Source: Streptomyces tuirus (lineage in GTDB: Bacteria; Actinomycetota; Actinomycetes; Streptomycetales; Streptomycetaceae). From it: a DNA stretch of 64,000 nucleotides. Positions 1 through 9,631 of this stretch are shown here, piece after piece; positions within the stretch are counted from its first letter, which is position 1; the number at the start of each line of letters is the position of its first letter. A program made the translations under genes and the position numbers. The DNA lies in the NCBI GenBank assembly GCA_018195615.1, contig JAGTPG010000002.1:3768501-3832500 (forward strand). The letters are read 5' to 3'. The notes below the pieces were generated by a model, which was not told the DNA's origin, did no database searches, and worked only from the letters and a program-made list of their open reading frames with translations.

Positions 1-23
1 GCCCGGAGCGTGACGCTCCGGGC
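1..23. terminator. Terminator-like hairpin
   Basis: A perfect 10-bp stem with a 3-nt loop (arms 1-10 and 14-23). It lies about 45 bases beyond the stop of the minus-strand gene at 70-699. No clear U-tract is visible because the window starts here. It could serve that gene or one to the left. Confidence 0.6.
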
Positions 24-69
24 CCTCGGTGTTGCGCTGTGCCCACGGTCCGTGAGGACGCGGCTACCG

Positions 70-699
70 TCAGGCGGCGGCTCCGCCGCGGCCGCCCATG
101 AGGCGCGGCAGGACGCGGAAGCCGACACCGCCGGCGATCATCGTCGCGGCGCCGATCACCAGGAAGGTGGTCTGCGCGGCACCCGTCTCGGCGAGCTCCT
201 CGCCATTGCCCTGGGCCTGCGCCTGCGGGGCAGCCGGGGTGGAGTCCGAGCCGGTGTCGGTGAGGGAGGAGGAGCCCTCCTCCTGCGGGGAGGTGCCGCC
301 GTCGGGGTCGGCCGCGTTGCCGCCGCCGTTCCCGCCACCGTTGGCGTTGCCGTTCCCGCCGCCGTTGCCGTTCCCGTTGCCCGGGTCGGTCGGCTGGTCC
401 GTCGGGTCCTCGGTCGGCTCGGTGGGCTCGTCCGTGGGCTCGGTCGGCTCGTCGGTGGGCTCCTCGGTCGACGGCGGGTCCGTCGGGAGGTCCGTCGGCA
501 GGTCCGTGGGAATGTCGGTCGGGACCGGCGGGGTGGTGGGCGGTGTCGGGACCGGCGACTCCTCGGCGCACAGAATGCCGAGCAGGCAGTCCTCGGTCTC
601 CGCGGCGGAAGCGGCACCGGCGGCGGTCAGCGAGGCACCGGCGGCGATCACGGCGCCGGCCGCTATCCGCGCGACACGGATCCGCGTCTTCTTCGTCAT
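70..699 (-). CDS. LAETG-motif cell-wall-anchored protein
   Basis: A 209-residue secreted protein of unknown role, likely linked to peptidoglycan. Residues 1-33 are a Sec signal (basic start, Ala-rich core, cleavage near ASA-AE). Residues 48-105 are a Pro/Thr/Asp/Glu stalk of repeated PTD/PTE units, followed by an Asn/Gly spacer at about 107-130. The C-terminus has LAETG, a hydrophobic segment and an Arg-containing tail. LAXTG motifs are the substrates of actinobacterial class E sortases; this is family knowledge, not shown here. There is no catalytic domain, so it may be a spacer or surface protein. The ATG at 697-699 is preceded by a GGGGGT ribosome site. It follows prfB on the same strand after a strong terminator, so it is probably a separate transcript. 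Confidence 0.85.
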   Translation of the reverse strand: MTKKTRIRVARIAAGAVIAAGASLTAAGAASAAETEDCLLGILCAEESPVPTPPTTPPVPTDIPTDLPTDLPTDPPSTEEPTDEPTEPTDEPTEPTEDPTDQPTDPGNGNGNGGGNGNANGGGNGGGNAADPDGGTSPQEEGSSSLTDTGSDSTPAAPQAQAQGNGEELAETGAAQTTFLVIGAATMIAGGVGFRVLPRLMGGRGGAAA

Positions 700-942
700 G
701 TGGTTGCTACCCCCAGTAGCTCATCGTCATTAGGCAGCGCTCGGGGCTGTGCTCGACGGGGACAGCTGCGGTGAAAGGCTCCCCGGTTCACATGCGCCCC
801 AGAGATACGCATGCCGCGCTTTACCCTTCCCATTTTTCAAGGGCACGTCAAGGGCGTTTGCGGGCGCCATGTCCAAGTACAGGGACTATGCCGGGATTCA
901 GAGTCTGTGAGTGTGATGTAAAACCCAGACATGCGGGCACAG

Positions 943-979
943 AAAAGGCAACTGCCGCACTCGCGTGGGCAGTTGCCTT
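943..979 (-). terminator. Rho-independent terminator of prfB
   Basis: A perfect 12-bp inverted repeat (945-956 with 968-979) starts 10 bases after the prfB stop. Read on the minus strand it ends in a run of four U. The 700-942 stretch beyond it holds no supported gene and is the upstream region of the LAETG gene. Confidence 0.85.
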
Positions 980-988
980 GTCGATAAA

Positions 989-2095
989 TTACTTCTCCTG
1001 CTGCTTGCGCCAGCGAATCCCGGCCTCGAGGAACCCGTCGATCTCGCCGTTGAACACGGACTCGGGGTTGCCGACCTCGAACTCGGTGCGCAGGTCCTTG
1101 ACCATCTGGTAGGGGTGCAGGACGTAGGAACGCATCTGGTTGCCCCAGGAGTTGCCGCCGTCGCCCTTGAGGGCGTCCATCTTGGCCTGCTCCTCCTGGC
1201 GGCGCCGCTCCAGCAGCTTGGCCTGGAGGACGTTCATGGCCGTCGCCCGGTTCTGGATCTGCGAGCGCTCGTTCTGGCAGGAGACGACGATGCCGGTGGG
1301 GATGTGCGTGATGCGCACCGCGGAGTCGGTGGTGTTCACGCCCTGGCCGCCGGGGCCCGAGGACCGGTAGACGTCGATCCGCAGCTCGCTCTCGTCGATC
1401 TCGACGTGGTCCGACTGCTCGACCACGGGCAGCACCTCCACGCCCGCGAAGGAGGTCTGGCGCCGGCCCTGGTTGTCGAAGGGCGAGATGCGCACGAGGC
1501 GGTGTGTGCCCTGCTCGACGGAGAGCGTGCCGTACGCGTAGGGCGCCTGGACGGCGAAGGTGGTCGACTTGATGCCGGCCTCCTCCGCGTACGACGTCTC
1601 GTAGATCTCGGTCTTGAAGCCGCGCTGCTCGGCCCACCGCAGGTACATGCGCTGGAGCTTCTCGGCGAAGTCGGCGGCGTCGACGCCACCGGCCTCGGCG
1701 CGGATGTTCACCAGGGCCTCACGGGCGTCGTACTCGCCGGACAGGAGGGTGCGGACCTCCATCTCGTCCAGCGCCTTCCGCACGGCGGCGAGCTCGGACT
1801 CGGCCTCGGCGCGGGTGTCCGGGTCGTCCTCCTCCTCCGCCATCTCGAAGAGGACGGCGAGGTCGTCGATACGACCGCGCAGGGCCTCGGCCTTGCGCAC
1901 CTCGGCCTGGAGGTGGGACAGCTTGCTGGTGATCTTCTGCGCCTCGTCGGGGTTGTCCCACAGGGACGGCGCGGCCGCCTGCTCCTCGAGCACGGCGATG
2001 TCTGCCCTCATCTTCTCGAGGTCCAGAACGGCCTCGATCGACTCCATGGTCGAGGAGAGGGACTTGAGCTCTTCGGATACATCGACGACTGCCAC
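989..2095 (-). CDS. prfB: Peptide chain release factor 2
   Basis: This 368-residue factor ends translation at UGA and UAA and acts in the ribosomal A site. It shows the SPF stop-codon recognition tripeptide in RISPFDNQGRR at about 210-215 and the GGQ peptide-release motif in GPGGQGVNTTDS at about 250, so it is RF2 rather than RF1, which carries PxT. The N-terminal third is the usual helical domain. The frame is continuous: there is no in-frame UGA near codon 26, so the autoregulatory +1 frameshift of E. coli prfB is absent. It lies between a kinase gene upstream and a terminator downstream. In actinobacteria prfB is often followed by ftsEX, which may lie left of this window. Confidence 0.97.
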   Translation of the reverse strand: MAVVDVSEELKSLSSTMESIEAVLDLEKMRADIAVLEEQAAAPSLWDNPDEAQKITSKLSHLQAEVRKAEALRGRIDDLAVLFEMAEEEDDPDTRAEAESELAAVRKALDEMEVRTLLSGEYDAREALVNIRAEAGGVDAADFAEKLQRMYLRWAEQRGFKTEIYETSYAEEAGIKSTTFAVQAPYAYGTLSVEQGTHRLVRISPFDNQGRRQTSFAGVEVLPVVEQSDHVEIDESELRIDVYRSSGPGGQGVNTTDSAVRITHIPTGIVVSCQNERSQIQNRATAMNVLQAKLLERRRQEEQAKMDALKGDGGNSWGNQMRSYVLHPYQMVKDLRTEFEVGNPESVFNGEIDGFLEAGIRWRKQQEK

Positions 2096-2114
2096 GCCCT
2101 CCAGCGTAACGGCT

Positions 2115-2139
2115 CCGCCCGGCGGCCAGCGCCGGGCGG
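2115..2139 (-). terminator. Hairpin between kinase gene and prfB
   Basis: A perfect 10-bp GC stem with a 5-nt loop lies in the 72-base gap between the pkaB stop and the prfB start. There is no U-tract. It could slow read-through from pkaB or be a leader structure, because it ends about 20 bases before the prfB start codon. Confidence 0.45.
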
Positions 2140-2167
2140 TCCGAGCCGGCCGGTGCCGACCAAGAGG

Positions 2168-3414
2168 TCAGGGGACCTGCGGGGCCGAGTTCTTCGTGTC
2201 CTGGGGAGGGGTGCTCGCGTCGTCGTCCGACGTGGACAGCCACGCTCCGACGCCGACGGCCGCGGCCAGGACGACCGCGCCCGCTGCCAGGGCCACGCGG
2301 CGGCGCCGGGTGGCGGCGCGGTTGCGGGCCGAGCCCGGCCGGGGGGTGCCCGACGCGCGTGGGGCCCGGGCCGTGCCGTGGGCGCCCCCGGCCAGCTCGT
2401 CGGGGCCGGTACGCGCATCGAGGTGTGGGTGTCCCGGTTGGAGTCGGCCGGTTTCGCGCCCGGCACCAGCGGGACCGCGCCCCGCCGCCGGACCCGCTCC
2501 CCGGCCGGTGCCGGTCCGGCGGGCTGCTCCTCCCGGTCGGCCTCCTCCGCGGACTCGGTGTCCGGTTCGTCCACCTCCAGCGGCGGCATGCCCACCAGCA
2601 TCGGCAGCAGCTCCCGCAGCCGCGACCCGAGCTCCGAGGCCCGCAGCCGGGAGGCCGGCGCCTTGGCGAGGCACTGGACGAGCAGCTGCCACAGCTCGTC
2701 CGGAATGCCGGGCAGCGGGACGACCGTCTCCGTGACGTGCCGCCGCAGGACCGCGCCCGGGTGGCCGCCGCCGAACGGGGTGAAGCCCGCGAGCAGCTCG
2801 TAGAGGACCGTGGCGAGCGCGTAGATGTCGACGGAGGCGCGGGGCGGCAGGCCCTCGACGATCTCCGGGGCGAGGTAGTCCGGGGTGCCGATGATCTTCG
2901 TGGCCCGGGTTCGGCGCGGGGTGTCGATGAGCTTCGCCACGCCGAAGTCGGTGAGCAGCGCCCGGTGGGAGCCGCCCGGGCCGAGCGGGCCCTGCATGTC
3001 CAGGAGGACGTTCTCGGGCTTGACGTCACGGTGCACGACGCCCGCGGCGTGCGCGGCGGCCAGTCCGTCGGCGATGTCGGCCGCGATCGCGACGGCGGCC
3101 TCGGGGGCGAGGCGCCGGTCCCGCTCCAGCCGGGTCCGCAGGTCCGTGCCCCGGACGAGGTCCATGACCAGGGCCAGGTCGTTGCCGTCCACGACCAGGT
3201 CGCGCACGGACACGACGTGCGGGTGCTCCAGACCGAGCAGCGCCGTCCGCTCCTGGACGAAACGGCCGACGAGTTCCTGGTCGGAGGCGAGGTCCTCGCG
3301 CAGGAGCTTGATGGCGACGGGGCCTTCGGGCCCCTCACCCAGCCACACCGTGCCGGCACTGCCCCGCCCCAGGATCTGGTGGGCGGTGTACCGGCTGCCG
3401 ATCTTCCGTGCCAA
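2168..3414 (-). CDS. pkaB: Membrane Ser/Thr protein kinase, PkaB-like (frame broken once)
   Basis: A eukaryotic-type (Hanks) kinase of about 415 residues after repair. The glycine loop LGRGSAGTVW, VAIK lysine, HRDVKPENV catalytic loop and DFGVAKL magnesium motif occupy residues 1-270. A Pro-rich linker follows, then one membrane helix (near ALAAGAVVLAAAVGVGAW) and a short acidic extracellular tail, so the kinase faces the cytoplasm. The frame breaks near 2395, where one C is missing from a C run. Without repair the kinase reads into the prfB region and loses its membrane helix. The neighbouring second kinase and the order prfB-kinase-kinase match what I recall of pkaB/pkaA in S. coelicolor. 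There are no PASTA repeats, so it is not a PknB orthologue. Confidence 0.88.
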
Positions 3415-3427
3415 GGCTGCTCCTACC

Positions 3428-3456
3428 GACGCGTGTTGTCGCTAAAACTACGCGTC
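3428..3456 (-). promoter_or_regulatory. Inverted repeat in kinase leader
   Basis: Two perfect 7-bp arms, GACGCGT (3428-3434) and ACGCGTC (3450-3456), are separated by an AT-richer 15-base centre, directly upstream of the pkaB ribosome site. It could be an operator or a leader hairpin. No regulator is assigned. Confidence 0.35.
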
Positions 3457-3547
3457 CGAAGAGCCAACCTTCACCGCCGAGGCGGAAATCACCCGCCAGG
3501 TGTCGACAAATCACCAACCCCGTAGGCCGGTTCCGGTCGGCTCGCGC

Positions 3548-5219
3548 CTAAGCGCCCCCGTTGCCGCCCAGCTTCTCGAACCAGCCGGTCACGGTGCTGA
3601 ACCAGTCGGTGAGCTGCTCCCAGTAGCCCTTGCCGGTGCCGATCCACTCCTGAAGCGGGCTCAGTTCCCAGATCAGCCAGCCGGCGACGAAGAGGATGAC
3701 GATCGTGAAGAGGCAGCCCTTCAGGCAGCCGAGCCCGGGGATCCGCATCGGGTTGGCGCTGCGCTGCCGCGGCTGCCGTGGCTCGCGCTGCGGCTGCTGG
3801 GGCTGGGGCGGCGGCGCCGGCGGGGCGTAGCGCTGCGGCGGCTGGGCCGCTGAGGCTGGGGCTGCGGGGCGTACTGCTGGGGCTGCTGCTGCGGATGGCC
3901 GTAGCCGGGCCCGGGCGGGGGTGCCTGGCGGCGCGGCTGCTGCTGCGGGCGGGCGACCTGGCGCTGGGGGCGGCGGCGCAGCGGGTCCTCGTTCGGGTCG
4001 AGGTACTGGACCTGCGTCTGCTCGTTGCGGTCGCGGGCCGCGCGCAGCTGGTTCTGCCAGGGGTGCGGGTCCTCGGGCCGCCCTGCTGGCCGGGATGGCC
4101 GGGCGAGCCCGGCGGGACCGGCGGCATGACGGCGGTCGGGTCGGCCGCTCCTCGGTTGGGCAGGACGGCGGTGGGATCGGCGGCACCGGCCGGGCCGCCG
4201 GTGTGCGGCAGGACGCTGGTCGCGCCGTTCGGGTCGTACGCGGCCGCGCCCTGCGGGAGGACCTGCGTGGGATCGGCCGAGCCGGGCATGTCCGGCACGG
4301 GAGCGGGCGCCGGGTCGGGCACCAGGAGCGCGCCGACGCCCTCGGCGGCGGCGATCTGCGCGGAGTTCGCGTGCACGCCGATGCCCTCGGCGACGACGCG
4401 CAGGCCGCGGGCGAGGTTCTCGGCGCTGGGCCGCTCGTCCGGGTTCTTGCGCAGGCAGCGCTCGATGACCGTCCACAGCGGGTCGGGGACCGTGGAGGGG
4501 CGGCGCGGCTCGGCGCTCAGGTGCTGGTGCAGCACCTCCAGGGCGGAGCCGCCGGCGAACGGCGGGCGGCCGGTGACCAGCTCGTAGAGCAGGATGCCGG
4601 CGCCGTAGATGTCGACGGCGGAGGTCTGCGGGCGGCCCTCGGCGGACTCGGGCGCGACGTACGCGGGCGTGCCGACGAACTCCTGGGTACGGGTCAATCC
4701 CGGGGAGTCGGCCAGGCGGGCGATGCCGAAGTCGGTCAGCAGCGGGTGCATCTGGCCGTCGTACTGCTGGAGCAGCACGTTCGCCGGCTTGAGGTCGCGG
4801 TGGACGACGCCGTCGGCGTGGCTGGCGGCGAGCGCGTCGGCGATCTGGGCGGTGAGCAGCGCCGCGGCGACGGGAGTGAAGGGGCCGTTCTCGCGGAGGT
4901 AGCGGTGCAGGTCGGGGCCCTCGACGAGGTCCATGACCAGCGCCAGCAGCTCGCCCTCGACCACCAGGTCGCGGACCCGCACGATGTTCGGGTGGGTCAG
5001 CCGGAGCAGGACGGAGCGCTCCCGGAGGAACCGCATGACGATGTCCGGGTCGCTGGCCAGCTCCTCCTTGAGGACCTTGATCGCGACGGTCTCGCCGGGC
5101 TGTCCCGGCACGGCCGCCTCGGCGCCCGCGGTCTCGCGCTGGCGGGCTCGCCAGACGGTGCCCGTGGCGCCGCGCCCGAGCGGCTCCTCGAGCAGGTACT
5201 TGCTGCCTACCGGCCGCAC
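3548..5219 (-). CDS. pkaA: Membrane Ser/Thr protein kinase, PkaA-like (frame broken twice)
   Basis: A second Hanks-type kinase of about 557 residues. LGRGATGTVW, VAIKVLKEE, HRDLKPANVLL, DFGIARL and a GTPAYVAPE activation segment define a kinase domain at residues 1-280. A long Pro/Gln/Ala-rich linker of about 230 residues follows. One membrane helix (LKGCLFTIVILFVAGWLIWEL region) and a short outer tail end the protein. The helix is only reached after two repairs, each a missing C in a run, near 4076 and 3845. The GTG start at 5219 is chosen because the overlapping ATG is out of frame, and GGGAG sits 9 bases upstream. It is probably co-transcribed with pkaB, 130 bases downstream, and is divergent from the FHA gene. 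Confidence 0.88.
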
Positions 5220-5581
5220 GTCATGCGCTCCCTGGTGCTTGCCTTGCCTGCTGGCCTGTCCGACCCACTGTAGTGCCGTGCCGCCGAGGACCGGAGTGTC
5301 GTCTTTCTGTGGGTCTTACGTATCCGGTCTCCCAGCTGTTCGAAAAGAAGACGCTCACCTCGGTCTTCTGGTTGCCGAGAGGAAACGTGACCGATCTCAA
5401 GTGATCGCGAGTGGGTCATTTCTCAGGCACTTTTACGGGCAGAGCCGACCAATCAAGATCACTTGTTCCGGAGCAAGGGGCACGCTGTCAGTGGCAGGTG
5501 CGAGGATGCGTGCAGTACTGGCCGACGTGCTGGGGCGGGGTGGGGGACTCCGCGCCTGAGCAGAAGGGACCGCTGACGGCG
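5220..5581. promoter_or_regulatory. Divergent intergenic region, pkaA / FHA gene
   Basis: This 362-base region has no supported gene. It must hold the promoters of both the kinase pair and the FHA/FtsK gene. A perfect 9-bp inverted repeat, CAAGTGATC (5398-5406) and GATCACTTG (5457-5465), is centred about 150 bases before the FHA start and could be a shared operator. No textbook -35/-10 pair stands out. Confidence 0.45.
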
Positions 5582-8500
5582 ATGCAGATCCGGCTGACCG
5601 TCGTAGACCCCCAGGGCCCGTCGGTGCCGGGGCGGGATCGCGCCCCACGCAGCGACGTGCTGGTCACGGCGCCCGCCGGCACGGCGCTCGCGGCGGTGGC
5701 CTCGGCGCTCGCCCAGGTGGTCCTGGGCGGTGACGGCTCGGGCACGCCCGTGCTGTACGCCGGGGAGCAGCGGCTGGACGCGCAGCGGTGCACGCTCGGC
5801 GAGCCCCCGCTGACCGACGGTGCCGTGCTGTCCGTGGGCGCGCCGGGCGAGCCGGAGCCGCATCCGGAGCTGGAGGACGCCCCGGCCCAGCTGCAGGTGG
5901 TCGCCGGCCCCGACGCCGGCGGCGTCCACCTCCTGCACGGCGGCGAGATCCGCATCGGCCGCTCCGCCGACGCCGACGTGCCGCTGGACGACCCGGACGT
6001 CTCCCGGCTGCACTGCGCGGTGACGGTGAGCCCCGACGGCCGGGTCTCGGTCGCCGACCTCGACTCCACGAACGGCACGACGCTGGACGGCACCCGCGTG
6101 GGCCCCCGCCAGGTCCGTTTCGCCCCGGGGCGCTGCTGCGGATCGGTGAGTCGGCCCTGCGGCTGGCTCCCGCCGGGGGCCGGGTGGCCGGGTGGACACG
6201 ACGCCGGACGGGGAGGGGCATGTGCGCGTGCCGGGGCCTGTCGGCGGTTCGGGGGCGGATGCGCGCGTGCCGGGCGCCTCCGGCGGGGCGGGCTCACGCG
6301 GGCCCGATCCGGCACCTGCCGGTCCTGCCGGTCCTGCCGGTCCTTCCGGGCCCACCGGGCACACGTACGGCTCGGCGGCCTGGGGCACGCCGGGCAGGGC
6401 GGGGCGCAGGCCCGGTGACCCGGCCGTGGTGCCGGAGCAGGGCGGTGCGCCTCGGGTGGAGAGCAGGAGGGTGAGCGCGGCCGCGGAGGCTTCACGGGCG
6501 GGCGGTGCGCGCTCGGAGGGCAGCGGGCGTCCCGGGCCTGCCGGGAGTGGGGCACGGTCCGCAGCCGCTGAGCGTGCGGCGTACCCGCAGCCCGAAGGAG
6601 GCGAGCCGGCCGCCGGACTCGGGACCCTGGGACGCACGCGTCCCGAACCCGGGGGGACGCGGCGTCCGCCGGCTCTCCGGGAGACCCGACGCGCTTCTCT
6701 TCACCCGACGGGGTGGTCGGGGCTCCCCGGCAGCGCGGGGCCACCGGGGACTCATCGGCCGTGGCTTCCCCCGACGGCATCACCAGCACTCCACAGCCAC
6801 AGCCCCATCCGCGCGGTGCGACGCGGGCCGGCCTCGGGGCCGGGGACACACACGCGGGGTACTCCGGGGTCGGGCCGCTGGGCGGCGCGTTCGCCGACGG
6901 TGGTGCGGACGGCTCCGGTCGGCGGGGCGGCGGAGCCGACGGCCCGGCTCCCCATACGGGCAGCTCCAGTCGGCGCGCCGGAGGAGCCGATCACCTGGCT
7001 CCCCGTACGGACAGCTCCGGTCGGCGCCCCGGTGGGGTCGACGGCCCGGCCCCCGGTGTGGACAGCGGGCGTAAGGGCACGCCCCTGCGGGGCACCGACC
7101 TGCCGCAGGGCACGCGCAGGCGGGGCGGGCTCGGGGCGTGGGCGCGGCGGTTGGCCGGAGGGCGTGGCGAGCAGGGCGCGGCTCCCGCGCGGGCGGCGCA
7201 TGAAGAGATGCCAGCCGGAGTCGCGGCGGAGCGGTCGGCCGTCGCGCCGGCCGTGCCGGAGACCTGGCCGGACCCGGCCGCCGTGCTGCTGACGGCGCTG
7301 GGGCCGGGGCCCGGCTGTGGGAGCGGGGGCCTGGCCACCCGGAGGCGCTCGCGGTGCGCCTCGGTACGGCCGACCGTGCCGCGCCGGACGGCTCGGGCCT
7401 GCTGCCCGCCGTGCCGGTGACCGCCGGGCTGCGCGAGGTCGGCGCACTGGGGCTGGCCGGGCCGCGGGCGCGACTCGCCGGGCTGGCCCGTGCCGTGCTG
7501 GCCCAGCTCACCGCGCTGCACTCCCCCGACACGTTGGAGATCGTCCTGATCGCCGCGGACCGCTCACGCCCCCTGGAGGAGCGCACCGCCGAGTGGTCCT
7601 GGCTGGGCTGGCTGCCGCATCTCCGTCCCGGGCACGGCCAGGACTGCCGCCTGCTCCTCGCCCACGACCGTGAACAGGCCGCGGCCCGTACCGACGAGCT
7701 GCTGCGCCGTCTGGAGGACGAGCTGGCGGAAGCGGGGCCGGCGGCCGGCGGCGCCCCCGGCAGCACCGTCCGGCCCGGTGCGGCTCCCCGCCGCCCCTCC
7801 TGGGCCCAGGACGACCCCGGCGCGGAGGCGACGGACGGCTTCCCCGGCCCGTACACCGTCCTGGTCGTGGACGGCGACCCGGGCGGCGCGGGCCTGCGCG
7901 AGGCCGTGGCACGGCTCGCGCTGGAGGGCCCCCGGGCCGGTATCCACGTGGTGTGTCTGGCCGAGACGGCCGCGGCCTCCCCGGCCTCGCCGGTGACCGA
8001 GACGTACGAGGCGGCCTGCTCGGTGTCGCCGACGTTCCGGCAGTGCGGTGCGGTCGCGCTGCTCAGCGGGGACGTGGCGACGGCGCTGCGGCTGATGCGC
8101 GTCGCCCGGGCCGGCGGCGGCTCCGCGCCGGCCGGGCCGGTGGGCCACGGGACCATCGCCGCCGTCGACGCGGTCTCCCCCGCCTGGGCCGAGCGGTTCG
8201 CGCGGGCGCTGGCGCCCTTGCGTACGGACGGCGCGACGAGCGATCGGCAGCCGCGCGTCTCCGCGCCGCTGCCCCAGGCGGCCCGGCTGCTGGACGAGCT
8301 GGGCCTGGCCCGGGCGACCCCGGCGTCACTGATGGCGCGCTGGGCGGACGCGGCCGACGACACCGAGGCGCTGGGCGGGAGGGCGCGCGCGGTGCTCGGC
8401 GCCGGGCCACGCGGCCCGGTCTGCGCGGACCTCGCGGCCCAGGGACCCCACCTGCTGATCGAGGGCCCGCCGGGCAGCGGTCGTACGGAGCTGCTGCGGG

Positions 8501-9429
8501 CGGTCGTCGCGTCCCTGGCCGCCGCCGAGCGGCCGGACCGCCTGAGCGTCGTGCTGGTCGACGGCCGGGGCGGCCCCGGGGCGGGCGGCGGGCCCGGCGA
8601 CGGGTTGCGCGTGTGTACGGACGTACCGCATGTCACCACGTACCTCACCGCCCACGACCCGGTCCTCATGCGGGAGTTCGCGCAGTCGCTGAGCGCCGAG
8701 CTGAAGCGGCGCGCCGAGCTGCTGGGGCGGTCCGACTTCGCCGAGTGGCACAGCGGGCGCGAGGTGTCGGGCCGTATCGTCGCGCAGCGCACGGCGATAT
8801 CCCGGGGCGGCGCCCAGGCCGAGGCCGCCACCGGTGCCGGGGATCTCGACAGCCCGCCCAGTTCCACCCTGCGGCTGCGGCCCGGGGCGGCCCGGCGCCA
8901 GACGGCAGCGGCGCCGCCGCTGCCCCGGCTCGTCGTGGTCGTCGACGACCTGGACGCGCTGGTCTCCCCGGCGCTCGGTTCCACCGGACGGCCCGCGGCC
9001 GGGTCGGTGATGCGCGCGCTGGAGGCCGTGGCCCGGGAGGGTGAGCGGCTGGGCGTGCACCTGGTGGCGGCCACCGGCCCGTGCGCCCGTACGGCCGAGA
9101 CGGAACCGGCCCGCCGGGCCACCCTCCGTGTGACCCTCGACGCGCCGGCAGCGGGTCCGGACGAGCCTGCTCCGGGCCGTGGGCGCCTGGACCGGGCGGA
9201 CGGGCGGAGCACTCCGTTCCAGGGCGGGCGGGTCACCGGCCGTATCCCCCGGACGGCGACCTTGCGCCCCACGGTCGTACCCCTCGAATGGCACCGCATG
9301 GGTGACCCTCCGGCCCGGCGTCCGGTGCGGGAGCTCGGAAACGGCCCGACCGACCTGGCACTGTTGGCCAGCGCGCTGGAAAGGGCGGCGCGGGAGGTCG
9401 CGGCGGCGAAGGTGCCGTCACTTCTGTAG
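5582..9429 (+). CDS. FHA domain protein with FtsK/SpoIIIE-like ATPase region (frame broken four times)
   Basis: After repair this is a protein of about 1283 residues. Residues 1-90 resemble the ubiquitin-like start seen in EssC/FtsK-type proteins. Residues 100-185 are an FHA domain, with RIGRS, SRLHC and DSTNGT phosphothreonine-binding motifs. A Gly/Ala/Pro-rich linker of about 380 residues contains collagen-like GPAG runs and three 17-residue repeats. The C-terminal half resembles FtsK/SpoIIIE ATPases, with a P-loop GPPGSGRT near residue 960 and a Walker-B-like VVVVDDLDAL near 1120. I see no membrane helix. Breaks lie near 6128, 6191, 6655 and 7308, each a missing G in a G run. The neighbouring kinases are plausible sources of the phosphopeptide it binds; that link is inferred. 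Its substrate is unknown. Confidence 0.82.
6912..7064 (+). repeat. Three 51-bp tandem repeats in the FHA gene linker
   Basis: Imperfect units start at 6912, 6963 and 7014, each beginning GCTCC(G/A)GTCGGCG. They encode 17-residue units of the form SSGRRxGGADGPAPxT. They keep the reading frame, so the region tolerates copy-number change. Confidence 0.7.
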
Positions 9430-9502
9430 CACTGGTTCGTGACACTCGCCCGTGGCGCTGACCGGATGCCGACCCCGTACGTCGATCAGGGACGAGCCCC
9501 TG

Positions 9503-9597
9503 GTCACGACGGGGTCACGATCCCCCGCTTGACAGCCGACGCCATCTTGCCGCCCCCGCACACCCGGGCGTAGACCAGATCGCACGGGAGCGCGCTC
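9503..9597 (+). promoter_or_regulatory. Putative operator region of the sugar ABC operon
   Basis: The octamer GGTCACGA occurs twice, about 12 bases apart, near 9503-9522. A perfect 10-bp palindrome GAGCGCGCTC sits at 9588-9597, 35 bases before the lipoprotein start. The palindrome, inside GGGAGCGCGCTC, resembles LacI-family sites such as the Streptomyces CebR box but has two extra central bases. A TTGACA near 9530 lacks a matching -10. No regulator gene is adjacent. Confidence 0.35.
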
Positions 9598-9631
9598 GAC
9601 GTTCGACGACGGATCGAAGAACGGGGCAGTC

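Noticed and set aside
989..2095. Programmed +1 frameshift in prfB
   Set aside because: The frame is continuous from the start codon, with no early in-frame UGA.
965..2803. Long plus-strand open frame (about 612 codons) opposite prfB and pkaB
   Set aside because: It is antisense to clearly conserved proteins and has Leu/Gly/Val-biased shadow composition.
6780..9299. Long minus-strand open frame (about 839 codons) opposite the FHA/FtsK gene
   Set aside because: It is Ser/Arg/Pro-rich with no motif, as expected for the antisense of a high-GC gene. The plus strand has FHA and P-loop motifs.
9530..9560. TTGACA promoter for the sugar ABC operon
   Set aside because: No -10-like hexamer at 16-18 bases downstream; the area there is GC-rich.
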